In this document: positions 7,294-15,575 of the stretch, one piece after another
Position numbering within the stretch: the stretch's first letter is position 1
Layout of the letters: each line of letters starts with the position of its first letter
Source of the DNA: a virus
Virus record (IMG/VR): IMGVR_UViG_3300009128_000081
Location: 1-32,532 of that record
Reading direction: 5' to 3' (one strand)
DNA: 32,532 nucleotides
Program-made: the position numbers and the translations under genes
Notes under the pieces: model-generated
Seen by the model: the letters and a program-made list of their open reading frames with translations, nothing else
Told to the model about the DNA's origin: nothing
Databases searched by the model: none

Positions 7294-8427
7294 ATGCCTT
7301 TTACAGGTTTTGCAACTTATGATGATACGGCTACGATTAAACAAGACATCGTAGACCTGATAATGATTTTACGCAGTCGCACTCCCATTTTGAATGCGGT
7401 AAACATGGGAGACAACCCGGCGGAAAATACTATCCACTATTGGAATGAAGAATCAGAATCGCCTGGCACTATCACAAATAGCACTGCGATTGCCAGCGCA
7501 TCGGCAGCGACGGCGTTTCAAATTAACGCCACTGGGGGACGTCTCCAGGTTGGCGACATTCTGGAATTTTTGGGCGCCAGTTCTCTGACTTATCGTGAGC
7601 ATGTTCAAATCGCGTCGGTGGTAGGTACGAACTCGATAGTAGTCACTCGTGGTGTCGGATCCGTCGGACCAAGCTCAATAGCAGCGGGTGGTAGCTTGAC
7701 ACTGTTGAGTAATGCTGCTTTAGAAGGTTCTGATTTTGAGCAGAGCGATATCACTCGTCCACGGTCTCAAAAACAGAACACAGTTCAGTTGTTCAGAAAA
7801 CCGATCTCTGTCAGCACAACTCGAAGACGTGTTTCGCAACATGGAATCAGTGACGAATATGATAAGCAGAAAGGAAACCGTTTATTGGAGTGTATGCGAG
7901 ATCTTGAACAAGCATTGATAAAAGGGATTGATTCTCAGACCATAGGAAGTGACAGCGTTTATCGAACCATGGGCGGCATATGGGAAAGAATCACCACGAA
8001 CGTCGCGACTTTCGCAACCGTTTCCGCCAGTGCAATTGACAATCTATTGATTAAACCAGCGGTCGAAAAAAATGGTTGGGATGTTGATATGATTTTCATC
8101 GATCCGACTTGGAAGGTTGAACTTGATGCACTGCAAGATGGACGCGTCAGAACAAATGTATTTGATGAGACTTTCGGACACGTCGTTAGTCAATATCTCT
8201 CAGGCTTGGTCGATAATCCATTGAAGGTCATTTCATCAAATCAGATGTATGCCAAATCAATGATTGTCACTTCCAGCCGCAGAGTTAAGACAGTGCCGCT
8301 TCAGGATGGTATGTTTGAGCATACGCAATTAGCGCAGACAGGTTCGGCGATTAAAGGTATGATTGAAGGCGAGTACACGTCCGAAATATGGCTTGAAGAT
8401 GCAATGGCAAGAGCTTATAGCAGCTAA
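7294..8427 (+). CDS. Major capsid protein (SU10-type, DUF5309)
   Basis: This is the shell-forming subunit of the head, of HK97-fold type. The 377-residue protein resembles the SU10 major capsid family: a short N-arm, an inserted beta domain around residues 65-145 (GGRLQVGDILEF, then VTRGVGSV and GGSLTLLSNA), then the conserved STTRRRVSQHGISDEYDKQ segment, a helix DLEQALIKGI, a spine-helix and beta region (MIFIDPTWK), and a C-terminal strand with MIVTSSRRVKTVPLQ. The start lies after AGAGGAG about 8 nt upstream. A structured leader precedes it and a GGAATTC palindrome follows, both consistent with a strongly expressed, separately controlled message. Confidence 0.88.
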   Translation: MPFTGFATYDDTATIKQDIVDLIMILRSRTPILNAVNMGDNPAENTIHYWNEESESPGTITNSTAIASASAATAFQINATGGRLQVGDILEFLGASSLTYREHVQIASVVGTNSIVVTRGVGSVGPSSIAAGGSLTLLSNAALEGSDFEQSDITRPRSQKQNTVQLFRKPISVSTTRRRVSQHGISDEYDKQKGNRLLECMRDLEQALIKGIDSQTIGSDSVYRTMGGIWERITTNVATFATVSASAIDNLLIKPAVEKNGWDVDMIFIDPTWKVELDALQDGRVRTNVFDETFGHVVSQYLSGLVDNPLKVISSNQMYAKSMIVTSSRRVKTVPLQDGMFEHTQLAQTGSAIKGMIEGEYTSEIWLEDAMARAYSS

Positions 8428-8429
8428 TC

Positions 8430-8490
8430 GGAATTCGGAATGCGGAATTAAAAAACAATTCAGAAATCCGAAATCCAAGTTCCGAATTCC
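8430..8490. repeat. GGAATTCGGAA palindrome after the capsid gene
   Basis: An 11-bp perfect inverted repeat GGAATTCGGAA (8430-8440) / TTCCGAATTCC (8480-8490) starts 3 bp after the capsid stop. Related sequence occurs at 17968-18097, 24719-24744 and 29195-29214. Such degenerate GGAATTCGG repeats are widespread in environmental bacterial genomes. It may act as a hairpin between capsid and the modification genes but lacks a U-tract. Confidence 0.75.
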
Positions 8491-8506
8491 CCAAAGGGGC
8501 GTTTTT

Positions 8507-9310
8507 ATGTTTCTACGTTGGATACACAAAATTGAACCCTCAGCGCATTGCAATCGCGCTTGTGAATATTGCGTCAACCCGATACTCGGTTATCCCAAGG
8601 GGCATATGTCGATGGAGACATTCGAGTGTGTGCTATATTGGACACGCCTACTAAATCCCACGGGACAGCCCCCAATGGAAAAATGGGTTCATTTCCGAGG
8701 CATTGGCGAACCTTTATTAAATCCGAACATCGTTGAAATGACGGCGAAAATGAGCGACGTAGCTCCTAAACACGATAGTACATCGTTCTCTTCCCGCGTC
8801 TGGATTTCAACAAATGGTGATTTGTTGGATGAAGCCTTGCTCAAAGAGCTAATCAAAGCAAAAGTGAGCAAAATCAGTGTCTCCAAGCATGATGAAGAAG
8901 TGACGGCACGATGTGAAGAATTGCTAAAAAAGTATCAAGTCGATTATTACATTCAAGACCAATTTGATGATGACTGGGCAGGGCAACTCGAAGACTGGGA
9001 ATGTACATCGGGACCATGTACTTGTGCTCACATCGAAACCGGCGGAGCGATGGTCATCCACAACGGTGACATAATCACTTGTTGCATTGATGGGCAGGGC
9101 GATCCAGTATTGGGCAGCGTCTATGATGGCGAGATTCGACATATTGAAATCGCCCCAATTCCACTGTGTATCAATTGCCGGAGTAATTATTACTGGAAAT
9201 GGCAGAAGTTCAATGAATATTCCCGAACACTGTCAACAGAGCAAAAAGAAAAGGCTTTTGCTCATTGGGTGCGCCAAAGTCAACCAGAACAAGAACAACA
9301 CGGCGTTTGA
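8507..9310 (+). CDS. Radical SAM protein with SPASM-like cysteine tail
   Basis: This is a 4Fe-4S enzyme that cleaves S-adenosylmethionine to a radical. In 267 residues it shows the CX3CX2C motif as C15, C19 and C22 (CNRACEYC), the GGEP-equivalent RGIGEP at 64-69, and WISTNGDLL around residue 105. The C-terminus has clustered cysteines (GPCTCAH, ITCCIDGQG, PLCINCR) like a SPASM/Twitch domain binding extra clusters, with the typical V-x-x-G-D-I-x-x-C-C layout. ATG 8507 follows AAAGGGG; the open frame extends further upstream but overlaps the capsid gene. Close relatives act on peptides, nucleosides or sugars. The substrate is unknown; adjacency to capsid and glycosyltransferase genes suggests a virion or surface-glycan modification. 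Confidence 0.88.
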   Translation: MFLRWIHKIEPSAHCNRACEYCVNPILGYPKGHMSMETFECVLYWTRLLNPTGQPPMEKWVHFRGIGEPLLNPNIVEMTAKMSDVAPKHDSTSFSSRVWISTNGDLLDEALLKELIKAKVSKISVSKHDEEVTARCEELLKKYQVDYYIQDQFDDDWAGQLEDWECTSGPCTCAHIETGGAMVIHNGDIITCCIDGQGDPVLGSVYDGEIRHIEIAPIPLCINCRSNYYWKWQKFNEYSRTLSTEQKEKAFAHWVRQSQPEQEQHGV

Positions 9311-9350
9311 ATGATTTAGGATATAAAATTTGATAGGGGGCGTGTAACAA

Positions 9351-9734
9351 ATGACATTTGAGGAGTTCCAAGAATACTGGGAACAAGAAAGAACACGGGT
9401 GACCAAGGGCTTAGATAAATTTGCTGCAATGCGTGCAGAGGGCGCGTTAGCGGATAACATCGCGATGATGTGCCAATCAGGGATGATTGAAGTAGATGAA
9501 CCAGAAAATACATGGTCTTGTAGTGAGACATCTTGGGAACATTATGAATCGCCGAAAGATGATATAGACTTAGCCGATAAAGGCCAGGAAGTGCATGCTC
9601 TGTCCGCAAGTTTAACCGAAAGTTGCACTTTAACACCCGGCAGCCCGGATATGATTCAGGGCGCGGTTGAGATACCGCAAGGCGATTTTAAACGCACATT
9701 ATCACCTATAACTCGCAGGGGGCGGAACAAATGA
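9351..9734 (+). CDS. Acidic protein of unknown function in the modification cassette
   Basis: A 127-residue protein with no recognised motif. It begins with a charged helix (MTFEEFQEYWEQERTRV) and becomes low in structure after residue 50, with a Trp/Ser/Glu-rich segment (WSCSETSWEHYESP) and a basic end. It overlaps the following glycosyltransferase gene by 4 bp in an ATGA junction, so the two are translationally coupled. It lies between radical SAM and glycosyltransferase genes and could be their substrate or partner, but the sequence itself does not show this. Confidence 0.65.
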   Translation: MTFEEFQEYWEQERTRVTKGLDKFAAMRAEGALADNIAMMCQSGMIEVDEPENTWSCSETSWEHYESPKDDIDLADKGQEVHALSASLTESCTLTPGSPDMIQGAVEIPQGDFKRTLSPITRRGRNK

Positions 9735-12715
9735 ACTACGACATCGCATTCTATTGTAACTCAATACCTTTCACCGACGCCACTTGTCGATTAGAGCACA
9801 GTTTGGGCGGCTCTGAAACCATGCTTATTGGCATGGCACGGGAACTGGCGAAACTGGGTAATAGAGTGCAGATCTTCACCAAATTTGAGAGTATTGAACA
9901 TGAGGGCGAATATGACGGAGTATGGTTTTACGACCATAGCCATTTCAGGGACCTGTTATCGACGATAAGTTGGGACATTTTTATTTCTTTACGTATGCCG
10001 GGGATTATGACTTCACCCGTCAGAGCTGGCGCAAGGTTTCTCTGGAATCAAGACGAACTGGTTCATCCCAAGAACTTCATGGGACATCTCTGGCAAACCG
10101 ATGGCTTATTCTTTGTTTCCGACTGGCACAAAGAGCATTATTGCGAGAAATTACCCGAATTACGACCGTTTTCTTGGGTAACTCGCAACGGAGTAGATTT
10201 AGAACTTATCAGGCAATCAACTCAGGGGATAGAAAAAGACCCCTACAAACTAATCTATATTTCTCGTCCCGAGCGGGGCTTGGAGCCGTTATTGCAGATT
10301 TCCCCAAAGATACAACGTCATTGCCCAGAATTAAAGCTATATTGCGCCCGCTACTATTCGATGTATGAGCCGATGCCAGGGATTAAAGCAATTTGTGACC
10401 GCGCCGATGCAGCGATGGCGGAAACACCGGGATGTGAATATCTGGGGAATCTGTCCAAAGAAGAGCTATATCGTGAAATAGCTTCATCGCGTTTGATGGT
10501 TTATCCGGGTGTGCCAAACTTCAACGAAACGGGTTGCATTGCGGCGATGGAAGCGCAAGCCTGTGGCACACCGATAATTTGTACCAACACAGGGGCACTG
10601 ATGGAAACCGTCGCCGATGGCGCTGGAGTAAAGATAACAGGTGATTCTTACAGCGACGAATATCAAGCAATTTTTACCCAAAACGTGTTGAACTTACTGG
10701 TAGAGGATGAAAAATACGCTGAGATGCAAGAAGCTGGTTACCAGCACATGCAGAAATATGATTATTCGGTGATTGCCAAGGAATGGCAAGAATATTTCGG
10801 GGTTTTCTTTGAAAGCCGCATGAAAAAGCGCGGTCGAGCTATTTATCGCCAATTGCGTCATCATGACGATGTTTTGGCGGCTCACCATTTAGCATCAGAA
10901 CTGAATTTGGTCTCCGAATTAAAGGAATGTGACGAGGTTTTAAGCTATACCGAGGAGAAAAAAGAGAGTGAAAAAGAAGTATATGCCAAACACGCGGCAT
11001 CTCCAGAAAAAGAAGTAAACACCGTTCGCTTTCAAGAAGTGCTTAAATCTCTTGGGCAAGAAATAGGACTAAACGGGCAGGAGGAATTACGTGTTCTTGA
11101 TTTTGCTTCTGGTAATGGAAGCCTCGCGGCAATGTTAGCGAGCGCATTGCCAAACAGCGTTGTAGTCGGTATGGATTTCTCGCCGCAGTTAGTTGCCGTC
11201 GCTACTGAATTTGCCAGAACGCAAAAGATTAAAAATATTAGTTTCCAAGAAGGCAGTTTAGAGCACATCCAAGGCGTTTTTGATATTATCGTTTGCGGTG
11301 AGTTTTTAGAACATTGTGATGATTACAGAGCGGTGATTGAAAAACTGGAAAGTCATCTCACACAGAACGGCTGGATTTGCTTCACTCTGCCATATGGGCC
11401 AATGGTGGAATTGTTTCTCCATCAAAAAGACAAAGCAAAACATCGTGGACATGTTGTTCATTGGGAATTTGCCGACTTAAACACCGTATTCGATCAAAAG
11501 AAAAACTTTCAATTCCGCGCTTTGCCACTTGGAATCACTGCCAGAGGCAACCCTTTAGGGCATTGGATTATCACATATCAAAACTCACCCGATAACCCCA
11601 CAGGTTCGATAGACTTTGATAAGAAAATCCGCGTTACTCGTCCATACGAAGGATTATCAATCTGTATGATAGGGCGGAACGACGCCAAATGGGTTGATTT
11701 ATGTTTGGTAAACTTAGTTGACATTGCTGATGAGATCATCGTAGCAACAAACGACGAAAGTGAAGATTTACATCTTGATTCGCCAGATGATATGTTGGAA
11801 CGCCTTGAGAAGTGGCGTGATTATTTTCATGGCGACGAAGAAAATGCCTTTAAGATAATCCATCTCCCCGAACTTTGCCCAGGTGTACCGCTTGAAACAC
11901 CGCCTCCAGGTAATTTTTCATGGTTGCGAAATGAGAGTATCAAACTCGCTATTGAGAATTGGATAGGATGGGTTGATTTTGACGAAGGTTTAACGTATCC
12001 CATCGCCATCCGTAAATATCTTACAGACAGCGTTTTCAACGGCTTTGGTGTGCGTCAAGTTCATTTGTCAGTTGACAAAGAGAAACATCATGATGTCCCG
12101 ATTCGCATTTTTCGCAATGGCAAAGGCTATCAATTCTTCGGCTGCATTCACGAACACGCTGAAGCGGAACTGGACAAACCGATTCACCCATCACTGGAGA
12201 TTCCTGAATCATCTTTAGCGCACTTTGGTTATGTTCACGAAGACCAACGCCGAAAGAAATGTATTGACCGCAATTTCGCCATGCTGAAACTCGACCAACA
12301 ATTCTTCCCAGGTCGGCAACTTACCAACGTCCTTTGGGCGCGAGACCATATCAACTTTGCTATGTGGGAGCGCTCAGGAAACGGCAATCGTATGACCCCA
12401 GAGGCGGTAGATCAATGCTGGCAAACCGTGAAGAAATACAAAGACGGGCCGTGGTTTAACGATCCAGAACATATCTATTTCAAGCTCATTTTTGGATTCT
12501 ATCAAACCGCCTTGCAATGGCTACAAGCTGGATTCGAATTTGATATGCAAAGGGAAGAGAGAGCGTCACTATCGGCCTTTAATGAAAGCGGTCAGAAAAT
12601 GCGTTTTCTGTCGCTGGAAGAGTTTAGCGAATATAGCAAAAAGTTAATTGACCGGAAAGTAGACGAAATGACTTATGATTATCCTCACTTACCGCGGGCA
12701 ATAATACCGGAGTAA
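9731..12715 (+). CDS. Trifunctional glycosyltransferase-methyltransferase-glycosyltransferase
   Basis: The 994-residue protein has three modules. Residues 1-375 are a GT-B (GT4-like) glycosyltransferase: N-terminal GGSETM loop, VSDWHKEHY, ISRPERGL and a donor-binding GCIAAMEAQACGTPII around 266-282. Residues about 430-620 are a class I SAM methyltransferase with VLDFASGNGSLA (motif I, about 453-465), VVGMDFSPQLV and a later FDIIVCGEFLEH. Residues about 640-900 are a GT2-like glycosyltransferase: LSICMIGRND start, RNESIKLAIENW then WVDFDEG (the acidic metal-binding motif) and FFGCIHEHAE. The C-terminal stretch contains the E1 repeat (REERASLSAFN). Combining these activities suggests synthesis of a methylated glycan on the virion or host surface. 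It follows the radical SAM and capsid genes in the same direction. Confidence 0.85.
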   Translation: MNYDIAFYCNSIPFTDATCRLEHSLGGSETMLIGMARELAKLGNRVQIFTKFESIEHEGEYDGVWFYDHSHFRDLLSTISWDIFISLRMPGIMTSPVRAGARFLWNQDELVHPKNFMGHLWQTDGLFFVSDWHKEHYCEKLPELRPFSWVTRNGVDLELIRQSTQGIEKDPYKLIYISRPERGLEPLLQISPKIQRHCPELKLYCARYYSMYEPMPGIKAICDRADAAMAETPGCEYLGNLSKEELYREIASSRLMVYPGVPNFNETGCIAAMEAQACGTPIICTNTGALMETVADGAGVKITGDSYSDEYQAIFTQNVLNLLVEDEKYAEMQEAGYQHMQKYDYSVIAKEWQEYFGVFFESRMKKRGRAIYRQLRHHDDVLAAHHLASELNLVSELKECDEVLSYTEEKKESEKEVYAKHAASPEKEVNTVRFQEVLKSLGQEIGLNGQEELRVLDFASGNGSLAAMLASALPNSVVVGMDFSPQLVAVATEFARTQKIKNISFQEGSLEHIQGVFDIIVCGEFLEHCDDYRAVIEKLESHLTQNGWICFTLPYGPMVELFLHQKDKAKHRGHVVHWEFADLNTVFDQKKNFQFRALPLGITARGNPLGHWIITYQNSPDNPTGSIDFDKKIRVTRPYEGLSICMIGRNDAKWVDLCLVNLVDIADEIIVATNDESEDLHLDSPDDMLERLEKWRDYFHGDEENAFKIIHLPELCPGVPLETPPPGNFSWLRNESIKLAIENWIGWVDFDEGLTYPIAIRKYLTDSVFNGFGVRQVHLSVDKEKHHDVPIRIFRNGKGYQFFGCIHEHAEAELDKPIHPSLEIPESSLAHFGYVHEDQRRKKCIDRNFAMLKLDQQFFPGRQLTNVLWARDHINFAMWERSGNGNRMTPEAVDQCWQTVKKYKDGPWFNDPEHIYFKLIFGFYQTALQWLQAGFEFDMQREERASLSAFNESGQKMRFLSLEEFSEYSKKLIDRKVDEMTYDYPHLPRAIIPE
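12553..12581 (+). repeat. E1 repeat, copy inside the glycosyltransferase gene
   Basis: The 29 bases from GGAAGAGAGAGCG to ATCGGCCTTTA are identical to 16768-16796, which lies in an intergenic hairpin loop. Here they are coding (EERASLSAF). Confidence 0.9.
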
Positions 12716-12720
12716 TCAAG

Positions 12721-13686
12721 ATGTCGAGAACCGCTTATTGTAATACTTCATACGATTTACAGAAATGGTTGCCATCGTTACACCGCATGGTATTACAGGA
12801 TGAATTGGAGGGCACAGACGGCATATTTCCAAGCGGATGTACCACCTTCATTTCCAGTTCTGCCGTATTTTCCTCTTATTCGTTACAACAAAACGACACC
12901 ATCATTATCCCAGAGCGAGAAAGTAATGAAGGGGTATATCATGTTGATAGCATTGTCTCCGACAACGTGCTCATCTTAAATCGTACCTCCGTGACTTCTG
13001 CGGCAAGTATAACCTGGCAATCAACCAAGATGCTCAATCGCATAGTTCAAGACGCCAGTGATGAAGTAGACGAACATTTCGCCGATCTAAGTGACGTTAT
13101 CGCCGTTCCGTTTGATAAAACCATGTTACAATGTGCTCTTTCTGCCCTCGATGACCTCGACGAAAGTATTCCCTTGTCCTTAGCCGGCTATTATCTTGAT
13201 TTAGATGTAATTGCAACTACTTTTTCCGTTGGTGTGACCATCACCGGCTATGGTGACTGGCAAGACTGGCGCAATGCTGGCGTGACAACCAAATTCACCA
13301 CTGATGACACTCCACGCCCGACCACTGACGCCAAAAGCCAGACGGAATCATTGACTTTTACCGCTGCCGGAACAATGACGACAACGAAGCGTTACCGGGA
13401 AATCACCGAAATCGGTGCGACATATAGCGACGCCGGGACGCTAACCGTGCGCTTGAACGTACCACGTCAAATCAAGCGTATAGCAGCATTGGAAACAATT
13501 ATCCAATTAGTTGACGGAAACTATCTACAAGGCACGCCAAACCGTAGCGAATGGTTAGAAAGCCGGGTTGAAAGATTAGAGGGAATGTATGAAGATTACC
13601 GCACCGGAGCGCGACGGTTAGCGGAATTGACCGAATCGACTATACAAAGAGGACTGAATCGATCGGTGAAAATTCAACGAAGGTAA
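12721..13686 (+). CDS. Putative head-tail connector or head protein, unknown family
   Basis: A 321-residue protein directly after the modification cassette and before tail-completion genes. The N-terminus (residues 1-60) and the segment MLNRIVQDASDEVDEHFAD (about 102-120) resemble the helical start of gp6-type connector proteins, which often open with short helices and a Y-x-x-F pattern. The middle is beta-rich (TTKFTTDDTPRP, SLTFTAAGTMTTTKRY). The C-terminus is helical and charged. The role is inferred from order (after capsid, before virion morphogenesis proteins) and is not certain. A weak GGAG lies upstream, and the gene starts 5 bp after the previous stop. Confidence 0.6.
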   Translation: MSRTAYCNTSYDLQKWLPSLHRMVLQDELEGTDGIFPSGCTTFISSSAVFSSYSLQQNDTIIIPERESNEGVYHVDSIVSDNVLILNRTSVTSAASITWQSTKMLNRIVQDASDEVDEHFADLSDVIAVPFDKTMLQCALSALDDLDESIPLSLAGYYLDLDVIATTFSVGVTITGYGDWQDWRNAGVTTKFTTDDTPRPTTDAKSQTESLTFTAAGTMTTTKRYREITEIGATYSDAGTLTVRLNVPRQIKRIAALETIIQLVDGNYLQGTPNRSEWLESRVERLEGMYEDYRTGARRLAELTESTIQRGLNRSVKIQRR

Positions 13687-13692
13687 GAAAAA

Positions 13693-14265
13693 ATGAAAGC
13701 TAAAAACATCCAGATTACTCCTGATAAAATATCCTTTTCAATCTTCAATGATGATGGTACACCCTTTTTAAACGCTTCCGGCCGTCCAGTTACGCATGAA
13801 TCGAATGGCTGGATGAATGACGAAATAACAAATTTCACCGCAGATGACGTCGAAGAGGAAATTGATAATCTGATGTATACGACTGTTAATCTGGTAAACA
13901 GAGCGAAACAACGTGTTAGCCAACGCAATCAAAAAATTGACCGCCTATCGGAGATTAAATCTAATGTCACGGCTGAACTGACGATGATTGAAACTCCGAC
14001 CATAACGATTACAAGTGAAGAGGGGGAGCAGACTTCACCATATACCTTAGCGGGTAATTTTGCTCATGTTGACGGGGTGGATTATATCTTAAAGACCAAA
14101 GATGAGACGATAGAGACTGGAAGCATGATAAAAACCCCTTTTTCCAAAGATTTTAGTTTAGACTCTGATATATCATATTCTATTATATTAAGTGCATCAA
14201 ACAAGCGTGGGGAATGTACTGAGACCATAAATATTACTATTACGGCAGCCCCTGTTACGTTTTGA
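13693..14265 (+). CDS. Virion-associated protein with Ig-like C-terminal domain, unknown
   Basis: This 190-residue protein has a polar N-terminal half with a helix (VNRAKQRVSQRNQKIDRLSE, about 75-95) and a beta-strand-rich C-terminal half (ITITSEEGEQTSPYTLAG to TINITITAAP) that reads like an Ig-like or PKD-like fold. Such domains decorate phage heads and tails. AAGGTAAG before ATG 13693 supports the start. The TGA stop lies inside the left arm of the hairpin at 14259-14272, so insertion of that hairpin may have set the present C-terminus. Confidence 0.6.
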   Translation: MKAKNIQITPDKISFSIFNDDGTPFLNASGRPVTHESNGWMNDEITNFTADDVEEEIDNLMYTTVNLVNRAKQRVSQRNQKIDRLSEIKSNVTAELTMIETPTITITSEEGEQTSPYTLAGNFAHVDGVDYILKTKDETIETGSMIKTPFSKDFSLDSDISYSIILSASNKRGECTETINITITAAPVTF

Positions 14266-14362
14266 TTTTACAAACACTCAATTTACATCTTGTTTCAACA
14301 ACTACTCAATTGAATTTTCTGTTGAAACAAGATAAACAATTGAATTAGTGTAAAATCAAAAC
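14259..14362 (+). repeat. Two nested 14-bp-arm hairpins
   Basis: The outer arms GTTTTGATTTTACA (14259-14272) and TGTAAAATCAAAAC (14349-14362) are perfectly complementary. Within their loop sits a second perfect hairpin, ATCTTGTTTCAACA (14287-14300) with TGTTGAAACAAGAT (14320-14333), whose 19-nt loop centres on CTCAATTGAA. Inner and outer arms are related to each other (pattern RTYTTGWTTYNACA). There is no U-tract, so it is not a standard terminator. Confidence 0.85.
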
Positions 14363-14416
14363 AAAGGTAGAACTTTAGAAAAATAATCGCAGGAATGAAA
14401 GGGATAACAATCGACG

Positions 14417-15007
14417 ATGTTGACCACGAAACTGACGGGTGTGCCGAAGGCACTCAGGAAAACTGAATTATTAAATAAAGTTCTCCAACGTGTCGGGCGT
14501 GAGATGTTCGGGGAAATCGGACAATACATGGTCCGAAGTACCAAAAGCGGATTAAGCCGACAAAGGACGCCAGACGGTGCGCCCTTTGTGCCATTATCCG
14601 ACCGTGCTATCGCAAGCAAAGGACATCGGCGAATTTTGTTCAAGACTGGCGCAATGAATCGGGGGATTCAGATTGTTTCTCTTGATTACAAAGCCGTTTC
14701 CGTTGGTTTAACTGGCACAGAAGCAAAAAAGGGAATTACCCACCAGTTCGGTAGAGAGCGGATAAACAACGTCACCTTTCACATTCCAGCGCATCGGCGC
14801 AAAGCATACACCAGAGCAACGAAATCAGGAAAGACAGTTCGGGTTAAAGCCAGTCAAGTCAAAGCACATACCAGAGTAGGCAATTTGCCACCGATTCCAG
14901 CGAGACCGTTCATCGGCTTTTCCGAGCAACGAAAGGACCAACAAAACATCGCAAAGATTGCCCGAAAACATTTGAAAGAAGAGGCGAGAAAGATAAGTGG
15001 CTCTTGA
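14417..15007 (+). CDS. Tail completion / virion morphogenesis protein (Mu gpG-like)
   Basis: The 196-residue basic protein fits the phage virion morphogenesis family (Phage_tail_S, Mu gpG): LTGVPKALRKTELLNKVL at the N-terminus, SRQRTPDGAPFVPLS, then FKTGAMNRGI and the C-terminal IPARPFIGFS signature. Such proteins join the completed head and tail. ATG 14417 has only a weak and distant AAAGGG; no better start is seen. It follows a double hairpin in its leader and overlaps the next gene by 11 bp. Confidence 0.75.
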   Translation: MLTTKLTGVPKALRKTELLNKVLQRVGREMFGEIGQYMVRSTKSGLSRQRTPDGAPFVPLSDRAIASKGHRRILFKTGAMNRGIQIVSLDYKAVSVGLTGTEAKKGITHQFGRERINNVTFHIPAHRRKAYTRATKSGKTVRVKASQVKAHTRVGNLPPIPARPFIGFSEQRKDQQNIAKIARKHLKEEARKISGS

Positions 15008-15527
15008 AACTGATATTTATACCGCTGTATGGGACGAAATCTATGGCTATCGCAACTCAAACCTGAATTATATTCGAGGTTGGTTCGAAGCGGATGTCGG
15101 AAATATACCGTTGGCGAGTTTGCCAGCCATTTCCTTATATCCTGTGAATGTCGCCACTCCCAGTCGAGAAACTGGCGGGGATATATTTTTGCTATCCTTG
15201 ATTCTTAAAGGTATTGTCCAGCATTTTGACCCGATAGAAGTGCCAGACGGCGCCACCGGCAGAAAAGGGATACTCGATCTTTATCATGATCTTGACCGGG
15301 CTGCTTTTACCATGTTGCTCCAAGAAGAAGTCACAGTTGACAGCGTTACCACCACAGTACAAACTTTCCCCATTTTCACTGACGCCCCGGCGGTGCGCGA
15401 CATTATCATCGATACTGCCGAATTTACTACCGAAATGTATGAAGACGATTATCCGAATTTGGCAGTCAGGATACCAATTGATATTTGGTATATCAAGACT
15501 GATGAAGTACGAAGAATTTTGTCTTGA
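14997..15527 (+). CDS. Probable tail terminator protein
   Basis: This 176-residue protein starts with GTG 14997, inside the end of the morphogenesis gene. It has an N-terminal helix (ETDIYTAVWDEIYGY), a hydrophobic strand and LPAISLYP, followed by strands that could form the alpha/beta fold of lambda gpU-like tail terminators. Order (after gpG-like, before tail tube) supports a protein that caps the tail tube. The fold match is by pattern only. The stop TGA lies in a copy of the repeated hairpin arm. Confidence 0.6.
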   Translation: MALETDIYTAVWDEIYGYRNSNLNYIRGWFEADVGNIPLASLPAISLYPVNVATPSRETGGDIFLLSLILKGIVQHFDPIEVPDGATGRKGILDLYHDLDRAAFTMLLQEEVTVDSVTTTVQTFPIFTDAPAVRDIIIDTAEFTTEMYEDDYPNLAVRIPIDIWYIKTDEVRRILS

Positions 15528-15575
15528 TTTTACAACCACTCAAATAACACAGGGCGGGGCGGAGGAAACTAAAAA
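15521..15575 (+). repeat. Orphan hairpin arm plus leader resembling the capsid gene leader
   Basis: GTCTTGATTTTACA at 15521-15534 matches the hairpin left arms, but no complementary right arm follows. Instead it is followed closely by AAATAACAC and then GGGCGGGGC and GGAGG. The capsid leader has AAATAACAC (7236-7244), then GGGGCGGGGC about 20 nt later, directly after its right arm. The two leaders therefore appear to share an origin, with the hairpin's right half lost here. Confidence 0.6.
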
